A DNA stretch of 29,713 nucleotides from contig QMPN01000007.1 in the NCBI GenBank assembly GCA_003648575.1, positions 1 through 29,713 of the forward strand, read 5' to 3'. Below the pieces are notes generated by a model. The model ran no database searches and was not told where the DNA came from. It worked only from the letters and a program-made list of their open reading frames with translations. Numbering within the stretch: the first letter of the stretch is position 1; each line of letters begins with the position of its first letter. Below are positions 16,443-24,936 of this stretch, piece after piece. Source of the DNA: Bacteroidota bacterium. Lineage in GTDB: Bacteria; Bacteroidota; Bacteroidia; Bacteroidales; B18-G4. The position numbers and the translations under genes were made by a program.

Positions 16443-17561
16443 ATGCAAAGGAAATTAACGGTAGTCTTATCAATTGTTATCATATTGGCAGTGGCATTTC
16501 TGGCTATGTCATATTTTTCGTCACAGAAAGAAACGCCCGAAACTGCAATACCTGAAGAAGTTGTCAGGAAAGTGAAAACACTGCCTGTGAACTATGAACA
16601 GGTGAGCTATATTATCAGCTCTACCGGGCGACTGGGCTCACAGAGTTATATAGACATTATCTCGGAAGTACAGGGTGAGATCCTGCCGGGAAATGTGCCC
16701 ATGAAAAAGGGCCAGCGATTCAGGAAAGGCGAACTGCTTATCAGGATCTATGATGAGATTACCGATTATAATCTGAAAGCCTCCAAGAGCCGTTTCCAGA
16801 ACAGCATTGCCAATATACTTCCTGATTTTAAGATCGACTACCCTGAGGATTATCAGATGATCAAGGATTTCTTCGATGCGGTGAAGATCAATGATCCTTT
16901 GCCTGAACTACCCGAGATCACATCCGATCAGCAACGGATCTTCCTGGCAAGCAGAAATATCCTTAATGATTATTTCAATATCAAAAGCAGTGAGATTCAG
17001 CTTGGGAAACACAGCATCTATGCACCCTTTAACGGGACATTTACCGACGTGATGCTCGAAGTAGGCTCCATTGCCAATCCCGGTAGCCGCCTGGCAAAGA
17101 TCATTAACACCGGTATGCTGGAACTGGAAGTCCCTATAAATGTGAACGATGTGAAGTGGATCAGTAAAGGTGATAAAGTGATTGCAAACGCTGAAGATGG
17201 TTCCGGTGAATGGACTGGTACCGTGGTAAGGAAAGCTGACTATGTAGATAGAAATACTCAGTCGGTAAGCGTGTTTATCAGTGTACAGAATAATTCGGAA
17301 AATCCACTCTATGAAGGACAATACCTGCGGGCATCCTTCGATGGGGAGATAACAGGGAATGCAATGGAAATACCACGCAGGGCTGTCTTCAACAATAACA
17401 TGGTGTATGTTGTTAATGACAATATTCTACGGAAAGCGGAGATCAATATCCTCAGGATCAACCAGGAAAGCATGATATTTAATGGGTTGGAAGAAGGTGA
17501 GTATGTAGTTGTCGAGCCTCTGGTCAATGTAGTTGAAGGCTCAGTAGTAGAGACTTATTAG
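16443..17561 (+). CDS. RND efflux membrane fusion (periplasmic adaptor) protein
   Basis: The 372-residue protein begins with a single hydrophobic segment (VVLSIVIILAVAFLAMSYFS) that anchors it in the inner membrane; no lipobox cysteine is seen. After a short linker come the split lipoyl (barrel-sandwich) halves: EVQGEILPGNVPMKKGQRFRK with GELLIRIYD, and IYAPFNGTFTDVMLEVGSIA. They are joined by a short helical region rather than a long coiled coil. A beta-barrel (LELEVPINVNDVKWISKGD) and a membrane-proximal domain (IPRRAVFNNNMVYVVNDN) complete the HlyD/AcrA-type layout. It should bridge the RND pump and the outer-membrane channel encoded next. The RND gene starts 30 bases later. Substrate cannot be told. 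Confidence 0.9.
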   Translation: MQRKLTVVLSIVIILAVAFLAMSYFSSQKETPETAIPEEVVRKVKTLPVNYEQVSYIISSTGRLGSQSYIDIISEVQGEILPGNVPMKKGQRFRKGELLIRIYDEITDYNLKASKSRFQNSIANILPDFKIDYPEDYQMIKDFFDAVKINDPLPELPEITSDQQRIFLASRNILNDYFNIKSSEIQLGKHSIYAPFNGTFTDVMLEVGSIANPGSRLAKIINTGMLELEVPINVNDVKWISKGDKVIANAEDGSGEWTGTVVRKADYVDRNTQSVSVFISVQNNSENPLYEGQYLRASFDGEITGNAMEIPRRAVFNNNMVYVVNDNILRKAEINILRINQESMIFNGLEEGEYVVVEPLVNVVEGSVVETY

Positions 17562-17591
17562 GCTGTTTTAATATTGTTAAGAGCAGAGATT

Positions 17592-20500
17592 ATGATTAAA
17601 AAATTAGTCACAACATTTGTAAAATATCCCTTCTACGCCAACCTGATCATTGCCATCCTTCTCATGGGCGGGGGCTTCGGTCTGTTGACCATGAAAAAGT
17701 CTTTCTTCCCGGAAAGGTCTACTACTGATATAGTAGTAAACGTGGTGTATCCGGGGGCCTCCCCGAAAGAGATGGAAGAAGGCGTAACCATGCGTGTGGA
17801 AGAAGCCATCAGGGGGATTGTCGGAATCAAATGGGTAAATTCCACCTCATCAGAAAACTTTGCCAATGTCACGGTCACCACTACCGGTGAGTACGATATT
17901 GATGAAACATTGATGGAGGTTAAAAATGCAGTTGACGGGATCACATCTTTTCCCGTTGATGCAGAAAGGCCCATAGTATATAAGGTCAGGAGCAGGAGCA
18001 ATGCGCTCTTTATGAGCCTGGTGGGTGATGTAGACCTGCTCACACTTAAGAAGTATGCCGATGATATTGAACTAGACCTGTATAACTCCGGTGTCATGTC
18101 GCAGATCAATGTGTCAGGATACCCGGCACTGGAAATATCGGTGGAAGCTTCAGAAGAGGACCTGCTCAGGCACGACCTCACTTTTAATGAAATATCCCTG
18201 GCGATAGCCATGAATAACAGGGATATTTCAGCAGGTATGATCCGTTCCGATGAAGAAGAGATCATGATCCGATCAAGGGCAAAAAGCTATGATCCGGATG
18301 AGATCGGTGAGATCATCCTACGGGCTGATGATGACGGGCGCTATTTGCGTATCCGTGATGTAGCACAGGTAAAAATGAAGTTTGCTGATGTACCTAGCGG
18401 GGCATACATGAACGGACAGTTGAGCGTTTCTATCCAGATAGCCAAACTTGCTGATGAAGACCTTGCTGAGATCACATCCTTCCTGCAAGATTACATTGAA
18501 GAGTTTAATGCGAAACATGATAGCGTTAAGCTCGAGATCACCTATAACTTTTTCGATATACTTGGTGACAGGCTGAACCTCATATATCGCAACGGGGGTA
18601 TAGGGCTTGCGCTGGTACTCCTCTCCCTGGGATTATTCCTGAATATCCGTCTCTCTTTATGGGTGGCCTGGGGAATTCCTGCCTCCTTCCTGGGTATGTT
18701 CATTATAGCCTCCCTCTATGGCATCACCATCAACATGACCTCCCTCTTCGGGATGATACTCGTAGTAGGGATCCTGGTGGATGATGGCATCGTGATCGCG
18801 GAAAATATCTATACCCATTATGAAAGGGGAAAGAGTGCCCGACGTGCAGCCATAGATGGGACAATGGAAATGATCCCGGCTGTAACCACTTCTGTACTTA
18901 CAACCATTATCGCATTTACGCCTCTAATGTTTTTGGAAGGCCGGATGGAGATGATGTTCGAAATGGCTTTTGTAGTGATCATGAGCCTGTTGTTTTCTCT
19001 TGCTGAAGCTTTCTTTGTGCTGCCTGCTCATGTGGGTTCTAGATTTGTGCTTCGAAAAAGCCCTAAGAAGAGCCGCTGGATGAAAATCAGGAGGAGCCTG
19101 GACAGGGCCATGGACTTTATGAAGTATAGTCTGTATGCGCCTACACTGCGCTTCATGCTTCGATGGAAATATATTATGATCATAACTCCAATGGCCCTTT
19201 TTATGATCACGATTGGCTTGTTCCAGGGCGGTCAGATCAAATCTACCTTCTTTCCTGCCATACCGTTCGATTTCTTTAATGTGAATTTAGCCTTCACACC
19301 GGGCTCGGGAGAGAAACAAACATTTGAATACCTCCTGAATTTTGAGGAAGCCATGTGGGAACTGAATGAAGAGATAAAGGAAGATTTTGATTATCCTGAA
19401 GGGGTCCTTAATTATACATTTATCTCGCTCGGAAACGCTTTCAATGGAAAGGAAACGGGCGCGCATTCCGGAAACATATTTGTGTTGTTGAGAAACCTGG
19501 AGGATGCACCATTGAGCAGCTTCGAGATCGTTGAAATGCTAAGGAAAAAGATAGGGGATGTTCCGGAAGCAGAGAAATTCACCGTTGAGGGGATGGCTAC
19601 TTTCGGTATACCGGTGTCTATTAGCCTCCTTGGCAAGGACCTGGATGAATTGCAGAATGCCAGGGACTTCATGATGCGTGAGATGGGCAACATCAAGATA
19701 TTGAAGGATATCAATGATAACAATGCCATTGGGAAGCGTGAAGTGCAGCTTGAACTCAAGCCAAAAGCTTACTTCCTTGGACTTACCCATAGCGATATCA
19801 GTGCCCAGGTACGACAGGGTTTTTATGGCGGCCAGGCACAACGATTGCAAATCGGTAAAGACGAGGTGAGGGTGTGGGTGCGCTATCCGAAACAAGACCG
19901 GCTCAGCCTTGGGCAAATGGAAGCTATGAAGATCAAAACACCTGTAGGTGATTACCCCCTTTCAGAACTGGCAAATTATGAGATCAGGAGAGGGCCGGTG
20001 AACATACAGCACTACAATATGTCACGTGAAGTTAGGATCGATGCCAACCTGGTCGACGCTTATGCTCCTGTACCACCGATCATCGAGGAAATTCGCACTA
20101 AAATTGTCCCGAGGATGCAGGAAATGTACCCCGGCATTGAGATTGAATACCAGGGGCAGAAACGCGATAGCGATGAAGCCACGGCAGCTCTTAAGAAATA
20201 CTTTGGCATCGCCTTTATGATCATCATTTTAATAATCATGATCCACTTCAAATCATTCAGCCAGGGAACGATTGTTCTGATGATGATTCCGCTGGGATGG
20301 CTGGGGGCCGTTTGGGGACATGGAATAGAAGGATACCCGGTATCCTTGCTCAGCGCATGGGGAATGGTGGCTCTGTCAGGGGTGATCATCAACGATGCGG
20401 TGGTATTCCTGTCGAAGTATAATTCGCTGATAAAGGAAGGCCGGAAGGTGACTGATGCAGTATATGAAGCAGGATTGGCCAGGTTCAGGGCCATCATCCT

Positions 20501-20759
20501 GACCACCATCACCACTAGCCTCGGGCTGTATCCCATCATTATGGAGGGTAGTTTCCAGGCTCAGTTCCTGATTCCAATGGCCATCGCACTGGCATATGGT
20601 GTGATGATAGGAACAATGTTCATACTGGTATTGTTTCCGGTGCTTATATTGGTCCTGAATGACCTGAGAAGGTTCCTCTACAGGCTGTGGACCGGAAATA
20701 CCAGGACAGCAGAAGAGCTCGAGCCGGCCAATATTTTTGAAAGAAGAGAGATTGAATAA
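17592..20759 (+). CDS. RND-family efflux pump permease
   Basis: A 1055-residue inner-membrane RND transporter that uses the proton gradient to expel substrates through the tripartite complex. The ATG at 17592 (MIKKLVTTFVKYPFYANLII) fits the family start; the frame begins 6 codons earlier. Expected elements are present: TM1, a periplasmic PN1/PC1 half with FFPERSTTDIVVNVVYPGAS, the TM4 motif GILVDDGIVIAENIY with the acidic pair at residues 397-398, a second TM1-like segment near 530, and the second half with WGMVALSGVIINDAVVFLSK. The TM10 motif lacks the lysine that AcrB carries (its LSAKNAILI-type motif) and has an Asn-Asp pair (IINDAVV) instead. Between adaptor and channel genes; specificity (drug, metal, lipid) is not shown. 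Confidence 0.93.
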   Translation: MIKKLVTTFVKYPFYANLIIAILLMGGGFGLLTMKKSFFPERSTTDIVVNVVYPGASPKEMEEGVTMRVEEAIRGIVGIKWVNSTSSENFANVTVTTTGEYDIDETLMEVKNAVDGITSFPVDAERPIVYKVRSRSNALFMSLVGDVDLLTLKKYADDIELDLYNSGVMSQINVSGYPALEISVEASEEDLLRHDLTFNEISLAIAMNNRDISAGMIRSDEEEIMIRSRAKSYDPDEIGEIILRADDDGRYLRIRDVAQVKMKFADVPSGAYMNGQLSVSIQIAKLADEDLAEITSFLQDYIEEFNAKHDSVKLEITYNFFDILGDRLNLIYRNGGIGLALVLLSLGLFLNIRLSLWVAWGIPASFLGMFIIASLYGITINMTSLFGMILVVGILVDDGIVIAENIYTHYERGKSARRAAIDGTMEMIPAVTTSVLTTIIAFTPLMFLEGRMEMMFEMAFVVIMSLLFSLAEAFFVLPAHVGSRFVLRKSPKKSRWMKIRRSLDRAMDFMKYSLYAPTLRFMLRWKYIMIITPMALFMITIGLFQGGQIKSTFFPAIPFDFFNVNLAFTPGSGEKQTFEYLLNFEEAMWELNEEIKEDFDYPEGVLNYTFISLGNAFNGKETGAHSGNIFVLLRNLEDAPLSSFEIVEMLRKKIGDVPEAEKFTVEGMATFGIPVSISLLGKDLDELQNARDFMMREMGNIKILKDINDNNAIGKREVQLELKPKAYFLGLTHSDISAQVRQGFYGGQAQRLQIGKDEVRVWVRYPKQDRLSLGQMEAMKIKTPVGDYPLSELANYEIRRGPVNIQHYNMSREVRIDANLVDAYAPVPPIIEEIRTKIVPRMQEMYPGIEIEYQGQKRDSDEATAALKKYFGIAFMIIILIIMIHFKSFSQGTIVLMMIPLGWLGAVWGHGIEGYPVSLLSAWGMVALSGVIINDAVVFLSKYNSLIKEGRKVTDAVYEAGLARFRAIILTTITTSLGLYPIIMEGSFQAQFLIPMAIALAYGVMIGTMFILVLFPVLILVLNDLRRFLYRLWTGNTRTAEELEPANIFERREIE

Positions 20760-20775
20760 CCGATTGACACAACGA

Positions 20776-22113
20776 ATGATGAAAAAAACGAAACATATTC
20801 AGATCGGCATAGTATTGTTGGCCCTGTTTCTTATCGGACAAAAGCTGCCAGCCCAGCAAGTTGTTCAGGAAATGTCGCTGGCCAATGCATTGGCTACCGG
20901 GCTGGAAAATAACTACCAGATACGCATCTCTGCTGAGAGTGTAAGGATAGCCGAGAACAATAACAGCTGGGGGGCAGCGGGAATGTGGCCTGCCATCTCC
21001 CTGGGGGCTTTTCAGAACAACCGATACGATGAGGGTGACAGCTATACCGTACCGGGAGAACGGAATGAGTATTATACCAACGTGATCGCGCCCTATATTA
21101 ACCTCAACTGGACACTCTTCCGCGGACTAGCAGTGCATATTACTAAAGATAAACTGGGTGCTCTGCAGGAATATTCAGAAGGCTATGCTACCATCGTGGT
21201 AGAAAACACCATACAGGGGATCGTGCTGGCGTATTATAATGCATTGTTGCAGGAAGAACTGCTGCAGGTATCGGAGGAGGTCAAAGCTTTGTCGCGCGAC
21301 CGCTTTAACTATATGTCATTCAAGAAAGAACTTGGTGGAGCCGTAACCTATGATGTGCTCCAGGCAAAAAATGCCTACCTCGATGATTCAACCATCAACC
21401 TGCTCCAGCAACTGAACCTTAAGAATGCATACCTGAACCTGAAACTATTACTGGGTGAAGAAGAGGATATACAATACCACCTGACGGATGAATTTACAGT
21501 ACAACTGAACGACTATTCTATCGACACACTCCTGCAGGCGATGATGTCGAGTAACAGCAACCTGCGCAATCAGTACATCAACCAGGAGATACTGAAGAAA
21601 GATGTGAACCTGGCCAAAAGCAATATGTACCCGGTGCTGTCGATGAACGGTGGCTACGATCATTTCAACAGAAGGGTCAAATATACTGATGTTGATCCTG
21701 CGTACACCAACAGCATGGATTATTATGCCAACTTTACCTTGAGTTTCAACCTTTTCAATGGTGGCAACGTCAGGCGTGGGATCAGGAACGCGAAAATCGG
21801 TGAGCAGATCGGGCAACTCGAGATAAAAGAGCTGGAGATCAGCCTTTCTAACCTCATGAAGAATGATTTCGACCTCTATGAGATCAGGAAAGAGCTCTAC
21901 CTGGTGTCTGTCGCCAACCTGGAAAGCGCCAGTCTGAACATGGAGATCTCTACGGAGAAATTCCGCTCCGGAGCCATCAATTCATTTAACTTCCGTGATG
22001 TGCAGGTGATCTACCTTCGCGCTGCCGCCGGGAAGTACCAGGCGATATATAACCTCATCGATATTCAGATGGAATTGCTGAGACTGTCGGGTGGGATCAT
22101 TTCAGAATTTTAA
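20776..22113 (+). CDS. TolC-family outer-membrane efflux protein
   Basis: The start is placed at the first of two adjacent ATG codons (20776, 20779), 16 bases after the RND stop; the frame is open to 20737 but that would overlap the pump gene. A signal peptide (IQIGIVLLALFLIGQ, cleavage near PAQQ) leads a 445-residue TolC-type protein. Two repeats of the helical barrel are seen, each with the family pattern of a long helix with leucine and asparagine heptads, for example LANALATGLENNYQIRIS near the start, and ANFTLSFNLFNGGNVRRGIR in the second half. It should form the exit duct of the pump encoded by the two preceding genes and ends the operon. The stop runs directly into repeat E. Confidence 0.92.
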   Translation: MMKKTKHIQIGIVLLALFLIGQKLPAQQVVQEMSLANALATGLENNYQIRISAESVRIAENNNSWGAAGMWPAISLGAFQNNRYDEGDSYTVPGERNEYYTNVIAPYINLNWTLFRGLAVHITKDKLGALQEYSEGYATIVVENTIQGIVLAYYNALLQEELLQVSEEVKALSRDRFNYMSFKKELGGAVTYDVLQAKNAYLDDSTINLLQQLNLKNAYLNLKLLLGEEEDIQYHLTDEFTVQLNDYSIDTLLQAMMSSNSNLRNQYINQEILKKDVNLAKSNMYPVLSMNGGYDHFNRRVKYTDVDPAYTNSMDYYANFTLSFNLFNGGNVRRGIRNAKIGEQIGQLEIKELEISLSNLMKNDFDLYEIRKELYLVSVANLESASLNMEISTEKFRSGAINSFNFRDVQVIYLRAAAGKYQAIYNLIDIQMELLRLSGGIISEF

Positions 22114-22114
22114 A

Positions 22115-22170
22115 TTTTGAGTTTTGAGTTTTGAATTAGTTCAAAGTTCAGAGCTCAGAGTTCAAAGTAG
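22115..22170. repeat. Heptad-phased intergenic repeat E
   Basis: Eight units in unbroken 7-base phase: TTTTGAG (22115, 22122), TTTTGAA (22129), TTAGTTC (22136), AAAGTTC (22143), AGAGCTC (22150), AGAGTTC (22157), AAAGTAG (22164). The word changes from a TTTTGAG type to its rough reverse complement (GTTCAAA type) half-way, so TTTGAA (22130-22135) and TTCAAA (22140-22145) form a perfect stem with a 4-base loop. It starts one base after the TolC-like stop codon. Confidence 0.8.
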
Positions 22171-22207
22171 TAATGTCAGATGTTGAGCCGGTATTAATTA
22201 AATTCAC

Positions 22208-22215
22208 AATCTTTG
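22208..22215 (+). promoter_or_regulatory. Weak candidate promoter for rsmA
   Basis: AATCTTTG is one base off the -7 consensus TAnnTTTG and lies 14 bases before the rsmA ATG. A TTG at 22183-22185 is 22 bases upstream, slightly long for the -33 spacing. Tentative. Confidence 0.28.
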
Positions 22216-22229
22216 TAAAAAGTACCAGC

Positions 22230-22994
22230 ATGTTCGTTTCTCCCAAGAAGGCCCTTGGCCAGCATTTCCTTACTGACCGGAACATAGCAGAGAAGATCGT
22301 ATCTGCTGTTCCCGGTACTCCTGCTGTGATACTAGAGATCGGACCGGGAACAGGGATGCTGAGCGGATTGCTTCTGGAAAGACCTGAGTTGGATCCCATG
22401 TTTATTGAAACGGATCGTGAGGCTGTAGATTACCTGGCATCGAAATTTCCGGAGATCGAAGAAAAACTATTTCATGAGGACTTTCTGAAAACAAACCTCA
22501 AAACCCTGATAAACGGGCAGTACCAGATCGTGGGTAACCTGCCATACAACATTTCAAGCCAGATATTTTTTCGCATGCTGGAAGACCGCGACAGGCTTCG
22601 CTCGGCTGTAGTCATGATACAGAAAGAAGTTGCGGAACGCATCAGGTCAGGGCCTGGAAATAAGGTTTACGGCATCCTGAGTGTTTTGCTACAAACCTGG
22701 TTCGATATCGAATATCTTTTTACAGTTTCTGAAAATGTGTTTCACCCGCCTCCAAAAGTGAAATCGGCAGTGATCAGGCTAAGCCGAAATGAAACAGTTG
22801 ATATCGGCTGTGATCCGGCATTATATTTCAGGGTGGTCAAGGCAGGTTTTAACCAGCGCCGCAAAACATTGAGAAATTCATTGAAGCAAATTATCGGCGA
22901 TAAGGATACCTCAGCCATCAGCGAGATGCTCAGCAAGAGAGCAGAACAGCTTTCCGTAGAAGAATTCATCAGCCTGGCCAATCACCTTAAATAG
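22230..22994 (+). CDS. rsmA: RsmA/KsgA, 16S rRNA dimethyladenosine transferase
   Basis: RsmA (KsgA) dimethylates two adjacent adenines near the 3' end of 16S rRNA during late assembly of the small ribosomal subunit, using S-adenosylmethionine. The ATG at 22230 gives MFVSPKKALGQHFLTD, the standard N-terminus of the family; the frame runs 19 codons further up into repeat DNA and is rejected. In the 254-residue product the SAM site is EIGPGTG (36-42) and the catalytic motif IV is NLPYNIS (103-109). The FHPPPKVKSAVIRL block and the C-terminal helical domain (GFNQRRKTLRNSLK) are present. Length is normal. Its stop is followed at once by repeat F, and the next gene is convergent. Confidence 0.95.
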   Translation: MFVSPKKALGQHFLTDRNIAEKIVSAVPGTPAVILEIGPGTGMLSGLLLERPELDPMFIETDREAVDYLASKFPEIEEKLFHEDFLKTNLKTLINGQYQIVGNLPYNISSQIFFRMLEDRDRLRSAVVMIQKEVAERIRSGPGNKVYGILSVLLQTWFDIEYLFTVSENVFHPPPKVKSAVIRLSRNETVDIGCDPALYFRVVKAGFNQRRKTLRNSLKQIIGDKDTSAISEMLSKRAEQLSVEEFISLANHLK

Positions 22995-23043
22995 TACCGA
23001 GTACTGAGTACCGAGTTCTCATGTCTCAAGTCTCAAGTCTCAG
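22995..23043. repeat. Heptad-phased repeat F filling a convergent gap
   Basis: Units TACCGAG (22995), TACTGAG (23002), TACCGAG (23009), TTCTCAT (23016), GTCTCAA (23023, 23030) and GTCTCAG (23037) keep one 7-base phase. The array begins at the first base after the rsmA stop and its last unit includes the stop codon of the convergent TPR gene (23040-23042), so it fills the whole gap of 45 bases. Confidence 0.8.
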
Positions 23044-24893
23044 ACCTCGTCTCCCCTCAGGATCCGAAACCTCCTCCTCGCATCAATGGTATAGATGCTG
23101 CCGGGGTATTGCCTGAGCAACTGCTGATAAAGTTCCATGGCCTTTTCTTTGTCTTCAAATACTTCTTCTTGTAGTATGGCCCTGCGGTACAGGGCATCGT
23201 CGGCCAGGATATCTTCCGGATATTCGGTAAGGAGCTCGTGATAGAGGCTGTCTGCTTGCGTAAATTCTCCCTGCCTGATCCTGATCTCTGCTTTGCTGAA
23301 CAAGACCTCATCGAAGAGGGGGTGCCAGGCTGATAGCAGCATGATAGAATCCAGGGTGGCATAAGCTTCTTCGTATTTATTCTGATAAAGCAGCAGTTCG
23401 GCATTGGCATAATAGCGCAATCCCGCATAACTGCTGTCTGCTTCTATATTGTCGGCAATGTGAAGCGAAAGCTCCAGTGCATCATTGGCGATCAGCTTGG
23501 AGGTGGCTGCTTTTAATACATCCAGTTGTGCTTTTGCCCATTCAAACTCTCCGATATAATAGGTGAGCCAGGCATTCTTCAGCTTGGCCTGGTGGCCGAT
23601 GGGCTCATTCTTAAAGGCTTTGTCTACCTGTGAGTACAGGAGCGTGGCCTCCCACACCTCTCCCTGGAAGAGGTAGATGTCTGCCAGCTCTATCTTACAA
23701 CGGGCCCTCGCAATGCTTTCCGGTCCGGGTATGGCAATGGCCAGGGTCAGGTTTTCTATGGCTTTTGTCTCTTTGTTCAGGTGAAAAGCCTGTATATGTG
23801 CCAGATCACGCAGCAATTGCATGGTCTGCTGCTGCACCCCAAACTCATCAATGGCTTCCAGGTAAGCCGATTCCAACTCCAGCATTGCTTCATTTTCTAT
23901 CATGATATCGTTGGCGATCTGCCTGTAGCGTGTTTCCAGGAATCCTATCAGCCCATTCAGGTATAGAGGAGAGTCCTTGCCCTTGCTGAGGATATATTCA
24001 TATGATTCCAGGGCAGCATCGTAGTCGGAATTCATGAGTGCCAGCTCCGCAACATCCAGCACCCTGTATCCATCTTCACGGAAGCGTCTGTCGAGGGAGC
24101 GTGCCTGGGTAAATGCAAATGAAAAGTCTTTTTGCTGTACCGAGAGCCAGAGCAACAGCTCATTCAGGTAAACAGCTTCCGGGTTTTCCTGGTACCTGAT
24201 AAGCAGGCTTTCCCTCAGAATATCAGGTAGATTATCTTCTATGTCACGTCCCATGGCAGTCTGTAGCCTGTTCTGTACATTTTCCCTGGCCTCAGGAACC
24301 TCTTCGAGGTGATCCAGGAAAGTTTCTACCATCTCCCGGTAGTTTCCGTTCCTTTCGTACATGCTTGCCAGTTCTATCTGAAATGAATATTCACCCTTCA
24401 TCAGCAGCTTTCCCTGCTGGTAGGTCAGGATGGCATATTCAGGCTGGCCCCTCAAATAGAAAGCGCTGGCAATCTGTTTGATCTCATGTAAGTTGGCAGG
24501 AAGGTTTTTGATCACACCCTCAAACACCCGCTCAGCTTTTTCTGTTTCTGCACTACGTATGTACACATACCCCAGGTCAACCCTGTAGCGCAATTGTCCC
24601 TGATTATTTTTGCCCTGTTTTTTAGTCAATTTCTCCGCATCACGGTATTCCCTGAGCTCCATCATTGAATAGAGGGCATAGGTGTAATTGGTATGAGTGG
24701 GATCTTTCTCATATAGTTCACGGAAGATGTTCAGGCACTTCTCATACTCACGATTCTGGTAATACTGTATGCCCAAGCGCTGCAGGTCACGATCCTGGTC
24801 GGGCTTATTGGTAGGTGTAATCAGCTGTGAATATACCGGCGCCACTGCTGCCAGCAGCAGTGTCAAAACAAGTATATGTCTGAGGATCCTCAT
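23040..24893 (-). CDS. Secreted tetratricopeptide-repeat protein of unknown role
   Basis: A 617-residue protein with a signal peptide (MRILRHILVLTLLLAAVAPV, cleavage after YSQ) followed almost wholly by helical repeats. TPR-like units can be seen, for example LQRLGIQYYQNREYEKCLNI near residue 40, LGYVYIRSAETEKAERVFEG near 110, and at the end ALYRRAILQEEVFEDKEKAM followed by ELYQQLLRQYPGS. No enzyme motif, membrane segment after the signal, or T9SS tail is seen, so it is probably a periplasmic or surface-complex scaffold protein; its partner cannot be named. It begins 43 bases after serS in the same direction and may be co-transcribed with it. The last codons overlap repeat F. Confidence 0.75.
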   Translation of the reverse strand: MRILRHILVLTLLLAAVAPVYSQLITPTNKPDQDRDLQRLGIQYYQNREYEKCLNIFRELYEKDPTHTNYTYALYSMMELREYRDAEKLTKKQGKNNQGQLRYRVDLGYVYIRSAETEKAERVFEGVIKNLPANLHEIKQIASAFYLRGQPEYAILTYQQGKLLMKGEYSFQIELASMYERNGNYREMVETFLDHLEEVPEARENVQNRLQTAMGRDIEDNLPDILRESLLIRYQENPEAVYLNELLLWLSVQQKDFSFAFTQARSLDRRFREDGYRVLDVAELALMNSDYDAALESYEYILSKGKDSPLYLNGLIGFLETRYRQIANDIMIENEAMLELESAYLEAIDEFGVQQQTMQLLRDLAHIQAFHLNKETKAIENLTLAIAIPGPESIARARCKIELADIYLFQGEVWEATLLYSQVDKAFKNEPIGHQAKLKNAWLTYYIGEFEWAKAQLDVLKAATSKLIANDALELSLHIADNIEADSSYAGLRYYANAELLLYQNKYEEAYATLDSIMLLSAWHPLFDEVLFSKAEIRIRQGEFTQADSLYHELLTEYPEDILADDALYRRAILQEEVFEDKEKAMELYQQLLRQYPGSIYTIDARRRFRILRGDEV

Positions 24894-24936
24894 GAAAATA
24901 AGTTTGACCGTTTGAGGTCGCTAAGTATATTGCCTG

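Noticed and set aside
22173..22229. 19-codon N-terminal extension of RsmA
   Set aside because: The ATG at 22230 gives the canonical family start; the extension is read from intergenic DNA next to repeat E.
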